Shown here: positions 7,789 through 16,324 of the stretch, piece after piece | Layout: each line of letters begins with the position of its first letter | How positions within the stretch are numbered: the stretch's first letter is position 1 | Assembly: GCA_001942045.1 (NCBI GenBank) | Contig: MSTD01000009.1 | Location: forward strand, 91,426-121,811 | From: Mycolicibacterium porcinum | Lineage (GTDB): Bacteria > Actinomycetota > Actinomycetes > Mycobacteriales > Mycobacteriaceae | Reading direction: 5' to 3' | Length of the DNA stretch: 30,386 nt | The notes under the pieces: model-generated | The model's database searches: none | What the model was told of the DNA's origin: nothing | Seen by the model: the letters and a program-made list of their open reading frames with translations, nothing else | Translations under genes and position numbers: made by a program

Positions 7789-8643
7789 ATGTCGGCACCG
7801 CCGCTGTTCCGACTCGTCGATGAGCGACGGGTTTCCGTGGTGCGCGACGCCACCCCGTGTCTGCAGGTGTTCGACGAGGACCCGGTGGCGTCGTGCATGG
7901 TGGCCGCCCGCGTCGCCGAGTTCGGGGTCGAGCACGGCGCGATCGGTGGCGAGCTGTGGACCAGGCGCGGTGTCACCGAGTCGCTCTGTTACGCCGGCCC
8001 CAACCTGATCCCGTTGCGTGGTGATGCCGAGGATCTCAAGGCGTTCTCGGACAAGGCGATGAGCACCGCACGTCGCTGTTCGTCTCTGGTCGGCCGGGCC
8101 GAGTTGGTACTGCCCATGTGGCAGCGGCTGGAGTCGGTGTGGGGTACCGCCCGTGACGTCCGTGAGCAACAGCCGTTGATGGCGCTCAACTCCATGCCGC
8201 ACTGTATGGTCGACCCGGCGGTCCGCCCGGTGCGCATGGACGAACTCGATGCCTATCTGGTGGCGGCCATCGACATGTTCATCGGTGAGGTCGGTGTCGA
8301 CCCGCGGCTCGGTGACGGCGGCCGTGGCTACCGCCGCCGCATCGCCAGCCTGATCGCCGCGGGCCGCGCGTGGGCCCGGTTCGAGCGCGGCGAGGTGGTG
8401 TTCAAGGCCGAGGTCGGGTCGCAGTCACCCGCGGTCGGCCAGATCCAGGGCGTGTGGGTGCATCCCGAGTGGCGCGGCCACGGGTTGGGCACCGCGGGCA
8501 CGGCGGCGCTGGCGGCCGCGGTGGTGGGCTCGGGCCGCATCGCGAGCCTCTACGTCAACAGCTACAACACCGTGGCGCGAGCAACGTACGCCCGCATCGG
8601 ATTCGAACAGGTCGGTACGTTCGCCACGGTGTTGCTGGACTGA
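7789..8643 (+). CDS. GNAT N-acetyltransferase with DUF4081 domain (Rv2867c-like)
   Basis: The 284-residue protein has an N-terminal DUF4081-type domain (about 1-130) and a C-terminal GNAT fold. The acetyl-CoA-binding motif A is IQGVWVHPEWRGHGLGTAG around residues 218-236, followed by LYVNSYNTVARATYARIGF, the usual end of the fold. The substrate is unknown. The start is the ATG at 7789, 6 nt after GAGGGAA, and gives the same length I recall for M. tuberculosis Rv2867c; an upstream GTG at 7744 would add 15 residues without a good ribosome-binding site. It lies 55 bp behind ispG on the same strand, and its end faces aspD with a hairpin between the two. Confidence 0.88.
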   Translation: MSAPPLFRLVDERRVSVVRDATPCLQVFDEDPVASCMVAARVAEFGVEHGAIGGELWTRRGVTESLCYAGPNLIPLRGDAEDLKAFSDKAMSTARRCSSLVGRAELVLPMWQRLESVWGTARDVREQQPLMALNSMPHCMVDPAVRPVRMDELDAYLVAAIDMFIGEVGVDPRLGDGGRGYRRRIASLIAAGRAWARFERGEVVFKAEVGSQSPAVGQIQGVWVHPEWRGHGLGTAGTAALAAAVVGSGRIASLYVNSYNTVARATYARIGFEQVGTFATVLLD

Positions 8644-8653
8644 GTATCGGTCT

Positions 8654-8677
8654 GGCCCGCGTCGCTACGACCGGGCC
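8654..8677. terminator. Hairpin between convergent genes, possible two-way terminator
   Basis: GGCCCG at 8654-8659 pairs with CGGGCC at 8672-8677, and inside it GTCG (8661-8664) pairs with CGAC (8668-8671) around the loop CTA, with C8660 bulged. That is a 10-bp GC-rich stem with a triloop. It lies across the 21-bp gap between the GNAT gene and the aspD stop and extends into the aspD 3' end. There is no clear U tract, so it would be a mycobacterial I-shaped (tail-less) terminator if it acts as one. Confidence 0.5.
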
Positions 8678-10299
8678 TTCGCCGCCTTGTACTCGGACTC
8701 GTACTGCTCGGCCACGGCGATCATCGCCTTGCCGATCTCTTCGTACTGCACGTCCCGAAGGTTCGCCAACGAAACGCGGATCGACCACTCCGGCCCCTCG
8801 AACCCGCCGCCGTTCAACAACACCACACCGGTCTGCTCGGCCAGCCGGAACAGGATGTCGGTCGGCTCGTAATTCGCCTTCACGAAGTCGATGAATCCCG
8901 GATCGCCCCGCTCGGCGGCCCAGTTCAGGAAGTCCAGTTCGACGTAGTACGCGACGCGGTTGGGATCTTTCTCGAGCTGGATCTGCATGCCGTCCTGCAG
9001 CGACTTGAACCGCCTGGCGATCAGTTCCTGCGCCTGATGCTTGTAGTGGTCCGCCTGATCGAGCAGGCAGTAGGCGCTGAACAGCAGCATCTGGCACTGC
9101 TGGGGTAGGGACAGCCCGGCGGTGTGGTTGAGCGCCACATTGCGGCTGTCGGCGACTAACCGGTCGATGAATCGGATCTTGCGGGGTTCCAGCGTCAGCG
9201 GGCTGTACCGCTTGTCGAGGGCCTGCTTGTCCGCGTCGGGCAGGTTCGCGATCATCTCGTCGAACACGTTGTCCCGAGCGATGCCGATCGTGCCGAGCCG
9301 CCAACCGGTGGCGCCGAAGTACTTCGAGAACGAGTACACCGTGATGGTGTTGCGCGGCGCGACACCCATCAGAGACTGGAAGCCGTCGATGAACGTGCTG
9401 TACACGTCGTCGGTGATGACGATCAGGTCCTGCCTCTTGGTGCGGACGATCTCGCCGATGCGCTCGAGGGTGTCCGGGGCGATGCGCACCGACGGCGGAT
9501 TGGTCGGGTTCACGCAGTAGAGGACCTTGATGTCGGGGTCCAGCAGCTTGTCGATCTCGGAATCCGGGAACTGCCAGTCGTGCCGGCCGTCTGGGTACGT
9601 GCCCGACGCCTGGATGTGGACCTGCTCGAAATTGAACTCGTCGAGTTCGGTGATCTCGAGGTACGGGGTGAAGATCGGCGTCATCAGGGCGACCTTGTCG
9701 CCGCGGTGCATCAACCGGTTGAGCATGAGCGAGTTGAAGATGTAACACATTGCCGCGGTGCCGCCTTCGACGGCGAACAGGTCGTACTCGCCGAGATCCT
9801 TGCCCGGGGCCAGTTCCTGCATCAGGTACCGCTTGGTGATCTCGTGGTTGTGCACGAGCATCCGGTCCGGTGACGGGTAGTGGTCGCCGATGATCGAGTC
9901 GGCCAGTTCCCAGACGAACGAATCGGGGTTGAAGGCACACTGCTCGATTCCGTATTTGAGGACGCCGCTGAGCAATTCGATGCCGGGCTCACCTTGATGC
10001 TTGTCGAGCCAGGTGCGGAACCGCTCGGCGATGCCGTCTTTCTGCGGCACACCGACGAGTTCGGGGTCCCATTGTTTGTTGGCCCGCGACTCTTCGAGGG
10101 CGAATCCACCCAGGGCGAAGAACGCTTCCCGGGGCGTGGGCGCGATGAAGTTCGGATTGCCGCGTCCGGCGTTGAGCATCTGAAATGTGGTGCGTTGCTC
10201 GTGTTCACCGGCGAGCTCGATCAATTTGGACTTGAGTTCGAACGGCGACAGATGCTGCAGTTCGGCAATTTCCTCGCGGGAGATGTGTTTGAGGGTCAC
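8665..10299 (-). CDS. aspD: Bifunctional aspartate aminotransferase / aspartate 4-decarboxylase
   Basis: This 544-residue PLP enzyme is of the AspD type, which converts L-aspartate to L-alanine and CO2 and has side transaminase activity. It is longer than ordinary fold-type I aminotransferases, with the long N-terminal region typical of AspD. Visible motifs are VEGGTAAMCYIFNSL, the NPTNPPS substrate-binding stretch (264-270), ITDDVYSTF (295-303) and the PLP lysine in SFSKYFGATGWRLG, Lys326. The start is a GTG with AAGGA 6 nt upstream. It lies 45 bp downstream of aspT on the same strand. Together they make a decarboxylative cycle: aspartate enters in exchange for alanine, and the decarboxylation consumes a cytosolic proton, giving proton-motive force or acid tolerance. 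Confidence 0.93.
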   Translation of the reverse strand: MTLKHISREEIAELQHLSPFELKSKLIELAGEHEQRTTFQMLNAGRGNPNFIAPTPREAFFALGGFALEESRANKQWDPELVGVPQKDGIAERFRTWLDKHQGEPGIELLSGVLKYGIEQCAFNPDSFVWELADSIIGDHYPSPDRMLVHNHEITKRYLMQELAPGKDLGEYDLFAVEGGTAAMCYIFNSLMLNRLMHRGDKVALMTPIFTPYLEITELDEFNFEQVHIQASGTYPDGRHDWQFPDSEIDKLLDPDIKVLYCVNPTNPPSVRIAPDTLERIGEIVRTKRQDLIVITDDVYSTFIDGFQSLMGVAPRNTITVYSFSKYFGATGWRLGTIGIARDNVFDEMIANLPDADKQALDKRYSPLTLEPRKIRFIDRLVADSRNVALNHTAGLSLPQQCQMLLFSAYCLLDQADHYKHQAQELIARRFKSLQDGMQIQLEKDPNRVAYYVELDFLNWAAERGDPGFIDFVKANYEPTDILFRLAEQTGVVLLNGGGFEGPEWSIRVSLANLRDVQYEEIGKAMIAVAEQYESEYKAAKARS

Positions 10300-10344
10300 G
10301 TGCGGTCCTTCCGGTCTGTTCGGGTCAGGAGGGTGAATCGGTAC

Positions 10345-12069
10345 CTAGGCCATGAAGGCGACGACGATCGCGCCGCCGATGGACAGGAAGATGTTGCCGA
10401 TGGCGTAGGGCACGGTGAATCCGAGTAGCGGGACACTGGATTTCGCGGCCTCGCGTAGCGAACCGACGGCGGCGGTGGTGGTCTGGGCCCCGGTCAGCAT
10501 GCCCAGGGTCAACACCGGGTCGAACTTGAACACGTACTTCGCGAGAAACGTCATCACCACGAGGGGCACCATGGTGACGATCACGCCAGCCAGGAACAGC
10601 GAGACCCCGTACTGCTGCAGGCCTTTGACGAAGCCGGGTCCGGAGGTGATTCCCACCACCGCGATGAACGCGGTCAGACCGACACCCTCGAAGAACCACT
10701 GCGCGCCAGGCGGAATGCGCCCGAACGTAGGCGACTTCGAGCGCCGCCAGCCGATCAGCAGGCCCATCAGCAGCGCGCCGACGCTGGTGGTCAGTGACAG
10801 TGGGATGCCGGCGACCATCACCGACGGGACACCGATCAAGGCGCCGACCGCGATGCCGAGGCCCAGGGTGACCATGTCGGTATTGGGTGTGGTGCGCTCG
10901 GGGTAACCGATGACGGCGATGGCCTTTTCGATCAGGTGGCGCTCACCGACGAGCAGCAACTCGTCGCCGCGCTTGAGCTGGACCCCCGAGGCGAGTGGGA
11001 TCTCCACGCCGGCACGCTTGATGCGCTTGAGATAGACGCCGCGGAAAGCCGGATTCTCGTAGGCTTCCCGGAACGTGACCCCGTCGAGATCGTCGTTGGT
11101 GAGGACGACGTCGAGTTCTTCCATCGCGTACGACAACAACTCGGGGTCGTCGGTTTCCACACACAAATCGGCAATCGGACCCGCGATGACCCATTCCCGG
11201 CGCCCGTTGACCGCGATGTGGTCGCCGGGAACGATTCGGGTGTCGGGATCGGCGGGGAGTTTCTGGTCCCCGTGCCGGATCTGCGAGACGAACACCCGGC
11301 CACCGGTCTGCTGCCGCAGATACTGTTCGGCTTCGGCGATGGTCATGCCTGCGCCGTGCCGCTCGGGGAGCCCGCGCTCGATCCGGTAGGACCGCCGCAC
11401 GATCTGATCGTATGCGGGCAGCGCGTTGGCGACTTCTTCATGGAAACCCAAGCGCTTTTCCAGCTCGTGGGCGGCGGTCGGGAGGTTCTTGATGCCGAGT
11501 ATCCGGGGTGCGATGTTGGCGCAGTAGATGGCCGCACCGATAGTGCCGAAGATGTAGGTGACGGCGTAGCCCACCGAAACCAGGTCCTGCCACTGCTTTA
11601 TGGTGTCGGCGCCGACATCCAGGCCCGCGATCGAGGTCTGCGCCACGCCGATGATCGACGATTGAGTGAGTGCGCCCGCCGCGAGCCCCGCCGACAACCC
11701 GGGGTTGTAGTTGAAAAGCTTGGCGAGGACGATCACCGCCGCGAAACCCACGACGATGAGGACGACGGTGAAGACCGCCTGCGGCAGCCCGTCGCCTTTC
11801 AGACCCGAAAAGAATTGCGGCCCAAGGTTGTATCCGAGGGCGAAGAGGAACAGCAGGAAGAACACCTGCTTGATCACACCGTCGATATGGATGGTGTGGC
11901 CACCGGTCTGCAGCACCGCCCCAATGATGACGCCGCACAACAGCGTTGCCGTGACGGCGCCCAACCCCAGGCCCTTGTACTGGAACTTTCCGAAGTAATA
12001 CCCTCCGGCGAGCGCCAGGAAAATCGCTATCTCAGGATGATCGATAAACACTTGGGCGATGGTGTGCAA
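10345..12069 (-). CDS. aspT: Aspartate:alanine exchanger family antiporter
   Basis: The 574-residue protein has the duplicated layout of the AspT/YidE/YbjL transporter family: a first membrane block (about 10-190), two TrkA-C (RCK_C) regulatory domains in the hydrophilic middle (about 225-390, with DTRIVPGDHIAVNG and SGVQLKRGDELLLVG), and a second membrane block to the end. GAVLQTGG and TSGPGFVKGLQQYG are conserved-looking loop segments. The start chosen is a TTG at 12067-12069, which has GGGGAAG 7 nt before it and begins right before the first membrane helix; the frame is open further upstream, but that part is hydrophilic and unlike the family. With aspD downstream, the expected job is electrogenic exchange of aspartate for alanine. 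The pair faces away from the PBP lipoprotein gene. Confidence 0.9.
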   Translation of the reverse strand: MHTIAQVFIDHPEIAIFLALAGGYYFGKFQYKGLGLGAVTATLLCGVIIGAVLQTGGHTIHIDGVIKQVFFLLFLFALGYNLGPQFFSGLKGDGLPQAVFTVVLIVVGFAAVIVLAKLFNYNPGLSAGLAAGALTQSSIIGVAQTSIAGLDVGADTIKQWQDLVSVGYAVTYIFGTIGAAIYCANIAPRILGIKNLPTAAHELEKRLGFHEEVANALPAYDQIVRRSYRIERGLPERHGAGMTIAEAEQYLRQQTGGRVFVSQIRHGDQKLPADPDTRIVPGDHIAVNGRREWVIAGPIADLCVETDDPELLSYAMEELDVVLTNDDLDGVTFREAYENPAFRGVYLKRIKRAGVEIPLASGVQLKRGDELLLVGERHLIEKAIAVIGYPERTTPNTDMVTLGLGIAVGALIGVPSVMVAGIPLSLTTSVGALLMGLLIGWRRSKSPTFGRIPPGAQWFFEGVGLTAFIAVVGITSGPGFVKGLQQYGVSLFLAGVIVTMVPLVVMTFLAKYVFKFDPVLTLGMLTGAQTTTAAVGSLREAAKSSVPLLGFTVPYAIGNIFLSIGGAIVVAFMA

Positions 12070-12265
12070 CGGCGAACTTCCCCTCGGGCGGGTGGATTTC
12101 GATGCAGTGCAGTCCAGATACTGGCACAACCTCGGTCGATTACGGGGACCATTGCTCAACGAAGTTGGGCCATGCGCATCGGAATGTTCTGCTGTGGATC
12201 AATTTCCATGGCGAATGTGCCGTGATTTCCGGGGAATTGGGTAGCCACCATTTGCGGCTCACCAT

Positions 12266-12282
12266 AATCGGGTGACCCGATT
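12266..12282. promoter_or_regulatory. 17-bp palindrome, candidate operator for aspT-aspD
   Basis: AATCGGGTGACCCGATT is a perfect inverted repeat of 8-bp arms around a single central base. On the minus strand it directly abuts TATGGT (12261-12266), a TAnnnT-type -10 hexamer, so a bound dimer would cover the spacer of that promoter. The palindrome is seen directly; the link to aspT is inferred from position. Confidence 0.5.
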
Positions 12283-12446
12283 GAAATTGGCCCACTGGTG
12301 ACTGGCCGCGTCGCCGTTTCTTCCGCCATCGCCGCGGTACGCCCGGAGCTGAGCGTGGGCGAGCCCGCATGGTGGCCTCAGCCCGATCTCGCGACTGTCT
12401 CGGATCGGTATCGGTGCGCCTCCGACGAAAGCGGCGTCGACGTTTC

Positions 12447-12452
12447 TAACAT
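12447..12452 (+). promoter_or_regulatory. Candidate -10 element of the PBP lipoprotein gene
   Basis: TAACAT lies 8 nt before the ATG at 12461. No Shine-Dalgarno sequence is present before that ATG, so a transcript starting at or within two bases of the start codon is plausible. Confidence 0.35.
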
Positions 12453-12460
12453 CAGCCTCA

Positions 12461-14284
12461 ATGGCAACTCAAACATCATCAGTCACACGGATCACAGGGC
12501 TGTTCGCAGTCGTCGTGGTCCTCGGGGCAACGGCGCTGAGCGCCTGCACCCCCCGGCCGGACGGGCCCGAGCCCGCTGCCGAGCAGTTCTTCGCGGCGCT
12601 CGCCACGGGTGACACCGCCGCGGCCGCCGCGCTGGCGGACCGGCCCGAGGATGCCAAGACCGCCCTCAGCGAAGCCTGGAACGGTTTGCAGGCCACCGGC
12701 CTCGACGCGCAGATCCTGGGCTCGAAATACGCCCAGGACACGGGCAGCGTCGCCTACCGCTACACCTGGCACCTGCCCAAGAACCGCACCTGGACCTACG
12801 ACGGGCAACTCAACATGATCCGCGACGAGGGCCGGTGGGAGGTGCGCTGGAATGCCACCAACCTGCATCCGAGGCTGGGGGAGCACCAGACCTTCGCCCT
12901 GCGGGCCGACGCGCCGCGGCGGGCCTCGGTCAACGAGCGCGGGGGTACCGATGTGCTGGTGCCTGGCTACATCTATCACTACGCGCTGGATGCCAGGGCG
13001 GCCGGGAGCGCGTTGATGCCGACGGCGCGCGCGGTCGCCGACGCGCTGCGGGGCTTCGATCCTGGCCTGGGGGATCCTCAGCGACTTGCCGAGCAGGCCA
13101 GCGCCTCGGCCCAGCCGATGAGCCTGATCACCCTGAAGCAGGCCGACAATGACCGCATCGCGCCCGCCATCGGCCGGCTCCGCGGCGTCGTCGTCACCCC
13201 GCAGCCCGAAATGTTGCCCACTGACCCGACTTTCGCCCCGGTGATCGTCAATGAAGTCAAGAAGTCGGTGGCCGATCAACTCAATGGTCAGCCGGGCTGG
13301 CGAGTGGTCACGGTCAACCAGAACGGCGTCGACGTCGATGTTCTCAACGAGGTGGCGGGTGACCCGGCACCGTCGATCACCATCAGCCTCGACCGCGCCG
13401 TGCAGGACGCCGCGCAGAACGCGGTCAACACCACCGGCAAGCAGGCGATGATCGTCGCGATCAAGCCGTCCACCGGCGAGATCCTGGCCGTCGCGCAGAA
13501 CGCGGCCGCCGATGCCGTCGGCCCGCTGGCGACCATGGGCCAGTTCCCGCCCGGCTCGACCTTCAAGATGGTCACCGCGGGGGCCGCCATCGAGCGCGAC
13601 ATGGCAACGCCCAACACGCTTTTGGGTTGCCCAGGCACGCTCGACATCGGGCACCGGACCGTCACCAACTACGACGCGTTCGATCTGGGCATGGTGCCGA
13701 TGTCACGGGCGTTCGCCAATTCGTGCAACACCACGTTCGGTGAACTCGCCAGCCGGATGCCGCCACGCGGTCTGTCCCAAGCCGCGGCGCGCTACGGCAT
13801 CGGAACTGACTACCAGGTGGACGGAATCTCCACGCTGACCGGCTCGGTGCCGCCGACGGTGGATCTGGCCGAGCGCACCGAGGACGGCTTCGGTCAGGGC
13901 AAGGTGCTGGTCAGCCCGTTCGGGATGGCGCTGGCCGCCGCGACCGTGGCCGCGGGCCGGACGCCGGTGCCGCAACTGATCGTGGGGCGCCAGACCATGG
14001 TCGAGCGCGCCGGCGCGCCGATCAGCCCGAAGATGGTCGAGGGTCTGCGGCCGATGATGCGGCTGGTGGTCACCAACGGCACGGCCAAGGATCTCAACGG
14101 GCTCGGCGATGTCCGCGGGAAGACCGGCGAGGCGGAGTTCATGGGCGGTTCCCATTCCTGGTTCGCCGGATACCGCGGGGACATGGCGTTCGCCGCGCTG
14201 ATCGTCGGCGGCGGCAGTTCCGAGTACGCGGTGCGGATGTGCAAGACCATGTTCGAAGGGTTGCCCCCGGCGTATCTGGCCTGA
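12461..14284 (+). CDS. Penicillin-binding lipoprotein, class B transpeptidase (Rv2864c-like)
   Basis: The 607-residue protein is exported and lipid-anchored: a hydrophobic signal ends in the lipobox ALSAC with Cys29. Next comes an NTF2-like MecA-N domain (about 35-150), a dimerisation/linker region, and a transpeptidase domain with all three active-site motifs: Ser366-T-F-Lys369 (in PPGSTFKM), Ser421-C-Asn423 and Lys554-T-Gly556 (in GKTGEAEF). It should cross-link peptidoglycan outside the membrane and be acylated by beta-lactams. It corresponds to M. tuberculosis Rv2864c (603 residues, as I recall). It is followed 23 bp later by the DUF1707 gene, which may share its transcript. The MecA-N layout relates it to low-affinity PBPs, a family statement and not proof of resistance. 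Confidence 0.93.
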   Translation: MATQTSSVTRITGLFAVVVVLGATALSACTPRPDGPEPAAEQFFAALATGDTAAAAALADRPEDAKTALSEAWNGLQATGLDAQILGSKYAQDTGSVAYRYTWHLPKNRTWTYDGQLNMIRDEGRWEVRWNATNLHPRLGEHQTFALRADAPRRASVNERGGTDVLVPGYIYHYALDARAAGSALMPTARAVADALRGFDPGLGDPQRLAEQASASAQPMSLITLKQADNDRIAPAIGRLRGVVVTPQPEMLPTDPTFAPVIVNEVKKSVADQLNGQPGWRVVTVNQNGVDVDVLNEVAGDPAPSITISLDRAVQDAAQNAVNTTGKQAMIVAIKPSTGEILAVAQNAAADAVGPLATMGQFPPGSTFKMVTAGAAIERDMATPNTLLGCPGTLDIGHRTVTNYDAFDLGMVPMSRAFANSCNTTFGELASRMPPRGLSQAAARYGIGTDYQVDGISTLTGSVPPTVDLAERTEDGFGQGKVLVSPFGMALAAATVAAGRTPVPQLIVGRQTMVERAGAPISPKMVEGLRPMMRLVVTNGTAKDLNGLGDVRGKTGEAEFMGGSHSWFAGYRGDMAFAALIVGGGSSEYAVRMCKTMFEGLPPAYLA

Positions 14285-14307
14285 ACGGCGGTACCGTTGA
14301 ACCTGCC

Positions 14308-14895
14308 ATGACAGGGATCAACGAACAATCCGTGGACCTGCGCGTCTCCGACGCCGACCGCAACGGGACTTTGCGGCGTCTGCACAATGCGGTCGCGCTC
14401 GGACTGATCGACATCGCCGAGTTCGAGGAACGCTCGGCGATGGTGTCGCGTGCGCGTCTGCATTCGGACCTCGATGCGTTGGTCGGTGACCTGCCCGGCC
14501 CCGGCGCGATCGTCACCACCGCCACCGACCGGGTCGAGCTGCGCGGCGTGCTCGGCTCCCTGAAACGCCAGGGTGAATGGACGGTCCCGACCCGGCTGGC
14601 CTTGGTACGCCGGATGGGTTCGGTCGAGTTGGACCTGACCCGGGCCCGGTTCGCCGGACCGATGGTGGTCATCGAACTGGACATGAAATTCGGGTCGCTG
14701 GACATCCGGCTGCCCGAAGGAGCCAGCGCGTCGATCGATGACGTCGAGGTGATCGTGGGCAGCGCTGACGATCACCGCCGCGACGCGCCGGCCGACGGCA
14801 CACCGCACATCATCCTCACCGGCAAGGTGGTGTGCGGTTCGGTGGACATCCGCGGGCCGCGGCGCAATTGGAAGCTGAGTCTGCGCCGGGCCTGA
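14308..14895 (+). CDS. DUF1707 (SHOCT-like) protein with LiaF-like C-terminal region (Rv2862c-like)
   Basis: The 195-residue protein starts with a DUF1707 domain (LRVSDADRNGTLRRLHNAVALGLIDIAEFEERS in pieces over residues about 10-45), a short helical module thought to interact with membranes or other proteins. Residues about 85-190 form beta-rich repeats, with LGSLKRQGEW, RMGSVELDLTRA, KFGSLDIRLPEG and VCGSVDIRG, as in LiaF/DUF2154 cell-wall stress proteins. It has no membrane segment. The ATG at 14308 is chosen because the domain begins there; the frame is open upstream into the PBP gene. In M. tuberculosis the equivalent position holds Rv2862c, of about this length. Its end lies 2 bp from the convergent thioesterase gene. 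The exact role is unknown. Confidence 0.82.
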   Translation: MTGINEQSVDLRVSDADRNGTLRRLHNAVALGLIDIAEFEERSAMVSRARLHSDLDALVGDLPGPGAIVTTATDRVELRGVLGSLKRQGEWTVPTRLALVRRMGSVELDLTRARFAGPMVVIELDMKFGSLDIRLPEGASASIDDVEVIVGSADDHRRDAPADGTPHIILTGKVVCGSVDIRGPRRNWKLSLRRA

Positions 14896-14897
14896 GG

Positions 14898-15278
14898 TCA
14901 GCGCGGTTCGAGCACCGCGAATGTCAGCGTCGCGCGGGCGGCCAGTCGGTTTCGAGTGGTGTCGGTGACATCGACCGACGTCACGATGAGGCGTTTGCCC
15001 GCTCGCACGATCTTCGCCTCGGCGCGGGCCGTGCCCATGATCGGGGCCAGGAAGTGGATGTTGAGGTCGGCGGTCGTCACGTCGTACCCGACGCCGCTGG
15101 CGTTGCCCGCCAGCATTCCGGCCGCGATGTCGATCAGGGTGGCCACCAGGCCGCCCTGAAGCGCCCCGCGGACGTTGGCGAGGTCGGGCCGGTTGTCCAT
15201 CTCCAGCACCAGCCGGTCGGCGGTCGACTCCACCTCGCGGTAATCCAGCAGCTGCAGGACATGAGCGGTTTCGGTCAT
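14898..15278 (-). CDS. PaaI-type hotdog-fold thioesterase family protein
   Basis: The 126-residue protein is a single hotdog domain. The core signature NVRGALQGGLVATLIDIAAGMLAG resembles the PaaI/YbgC pattern in which a small residue and an Asp or Glu of the central helix line the active site (here GG followed by TLID), and TADLNIHFLAPIM is the conserved strand after it. Members hydrolyse acyl-CoA esters; the substrate is not evident. The start is the ATG at 15276-15278 with GAGG 8 nt upstream; an ATG at 15312-15314 would add 12 residues. It is convergent with the DUF1707 gene (stops 2 bp apart) and divergent from mapB, 115 bp away. Confidence 0.85.
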   Translation of the reverse strand: MTETAHVLQLLDYREVESTADRLVLEMDNRPDLANVRGALQGGLVATLIDIAAGMLAGNASGVGYDVTTADLNIHFLAPIMGTARAEAKIVRAGKRLIVTSVDVTDTTRNRLAARATLTFAVLEPR

Positions 15279-15381
15279 CGCCGTGCCTCGATCATCCCCG
15301 TACGGTAACACCATTACCGGTTCCAGAGAGGATCGCTCTCCAGCGGTGTCACCGCAGCGCCTCGGCGGGTACCGCGGCGAT

Positions 15382-15387
15382 TAAGCT
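15382..15387 (+). promoter_or_regulatory. -10 element of a probable leaderless mapB transcript
   Basis: TAAGCT is followed by exactly 6 nt and then the mapB ATG at 15394. This places the expected transcription start on the A of the start codon. No Shine-Dalgarno sequence precedes the ATG. Confidence 0.5.
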
Positions 15388-15393
15388 GTCCAC

Positions 15394-16251
15394 ATGCCAG
15401 TTCGTACCGCTCTGCGCCCCGGCGTGCTGTCTCCGACCCTGCCGGTTCCCAAGTCGATCCCGCGGCCGGAGTATGCCTGGAAGTCCACCGTGCAGGAGGG
15501 CAGTGAGCCCTGGGTGCAGACCCCCGAGGTGATCGAGAAAATGCGCGTCGCGGGACGGATCGCGGCGGCCGCCCTTGCCGAGGCGGGCAAGGCGGTCGCG
15601 CCGGGCGTCACCACCGATGAGCTCGACCGCATCGCCCACGACTACATGATCGATCACGGCGCCTATCCGTCGACGTTGGGCTACAAGGGCTTTCCCAAAT
15701 CCTGCTGCACCTCGCTGAATGAGGTGATCTGCCACGGCATCCCGGACTCGACGGTGATCGAGGACGGTGACATCGTGAACATCGATGTCACCGCCTACAT
15801 CGACGGCGTGCACGGCGACACCAACGCCACCTTCCTGGCCGGCGATGTCTCCGAGGAACACCGGCTGCTCGTCGAGCGCACCCACGAGGCGACCATGCGC
15901 GCCATCAAGGCGGTCAAGCCCGGTCGCGCGCTGTCGATCGTCGGCCGCGTGATCGAGGCCTACGCAAACCGGTTCGGCTACAACGTCGTTCGTGATTTCA
16001 CCGGTCACGGGATCGGCACCACCTTCCACAACGGCCTGGTGGTCCTGCACTACGATCAGCCCGCGGTCGAGACCGTGCTGGAACCGGGCATGACCTTCAC
16101 CATCGAACCGATGATCAACCTCGGGTCGCTGGACTACGAGATCTGGGACGACGACTGGACCGTGGTGACCAAGGACCGCAAGTGGACCGCCCAGTTCGAA
16201 CACACCCTTGTGGTCACCGAGGACGGCGCTGACATTCTGACGGTTGCCTGA
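15394..16251 (+). CDS. mapB: Methionine aminopeptidase, type I with N-terminal extension
   Basis: This enzyme removes the initiator methionine from nascent proteins in the cytoplasm. It has 285 residues, the length I recall for M. tuberculosis MapB (Rv2861c), with the N-terminal extension of about 40 residues (Pro-rich, containing PKSIPRPEY) that distinguishes it from MapA; this extension carries a PxxPxP-type segment. All five metal ligands are present: Asp131 and Asp142 (11 apart), His205 (GHGIG), Glu238 (TIEPM) and Glu269 (QFEHT). The start is set by the family length and by the -10 element placed for leaderless expression. A strong terminator follows within 40 bp, so the gene is probably transcribed alone. 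Confidence 0.95.
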   Translation: MPVRTALRPGVLSPTLPVPKSIPRPEYAWKSTVQEGSEPWVQTPEVIEKMRVAGRIAAAALAEAGKAVAPGVTTDELDRIAHDYMIDHGAYPSTLGYKGFPKSCCTSLNEVICHGIPDSTVIEDGDIVNIDVTAYIDGVHGDTNATFLAGDVSEEHRLLVERTHEATMRAIKAVKPGRALSIVGRVIEAYANRFGYNVVRDFTGHGIGTTFHNGLVVLHYDQPAVETVLEPGMTFTIEPMINLGSLDYEIWDDDWTVVTKDRKWTAQFEHTLVVTEDGADILTVA

Positions 16252-16286
16252 CATTCCGGCCGTGCCCCTTCTCCCGCGAGTAGACG

Positions 16287-16324
16287 CAAAACTGCCCTTT
16301 TTGCACCCGAACAGGGCAGTTTTG
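16287..16324 (+). terminator. Rho-independent terminator after mapB
   Basis: CAAAACTGCCCT at 16287-16298 and AGGGCAGTTTTG at 16313-16324 form a perfect 12-bp stem around a 14-nt loop; the 3' arm ends in a T-rich run (TTTTGTT). It sits 36 bp after the mapB stop and 54 bp before cobQ. The A/T-rich stem base makes it effective in both directions in principle. A GC-rich stretch with further small hairpins (16327-16370) separates it from cobQ. Confidence 0.8.

Larger units (their letters stand above)
12070..12460. other. Divergent intergenic region between aspT and the PBP lipoprotein gene
   Basis: This stretch of about 390 bp is less GC-rich in parts than its surroundings and holds no convincing gene; the open frames here have no usable start signal or recognisable product. 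It contains a 17-bp palindrome (12266-12282), a minus-strand TATGGT at 12261-12266 that could be an aspT -10 element with a leader of about 185 nt, and a plus-strand TAACAT at 12447-12452 for the PBP gene. Confidence 0.6.

Noticed and set aside
12140..12370. Minus-strand open frame of 76 codons upstream of aspT
   Set aside because: It has no ribosome-binding site and its composition is unlike the coding genes here; it lies in promoter DNA.
12298..12612. Plus-strand open frame of about 100 codons before and into the PBP gene
   Set aside because: It overlaps the PBP gene in another frame, and its product is low-complexity with no recognisable domain.
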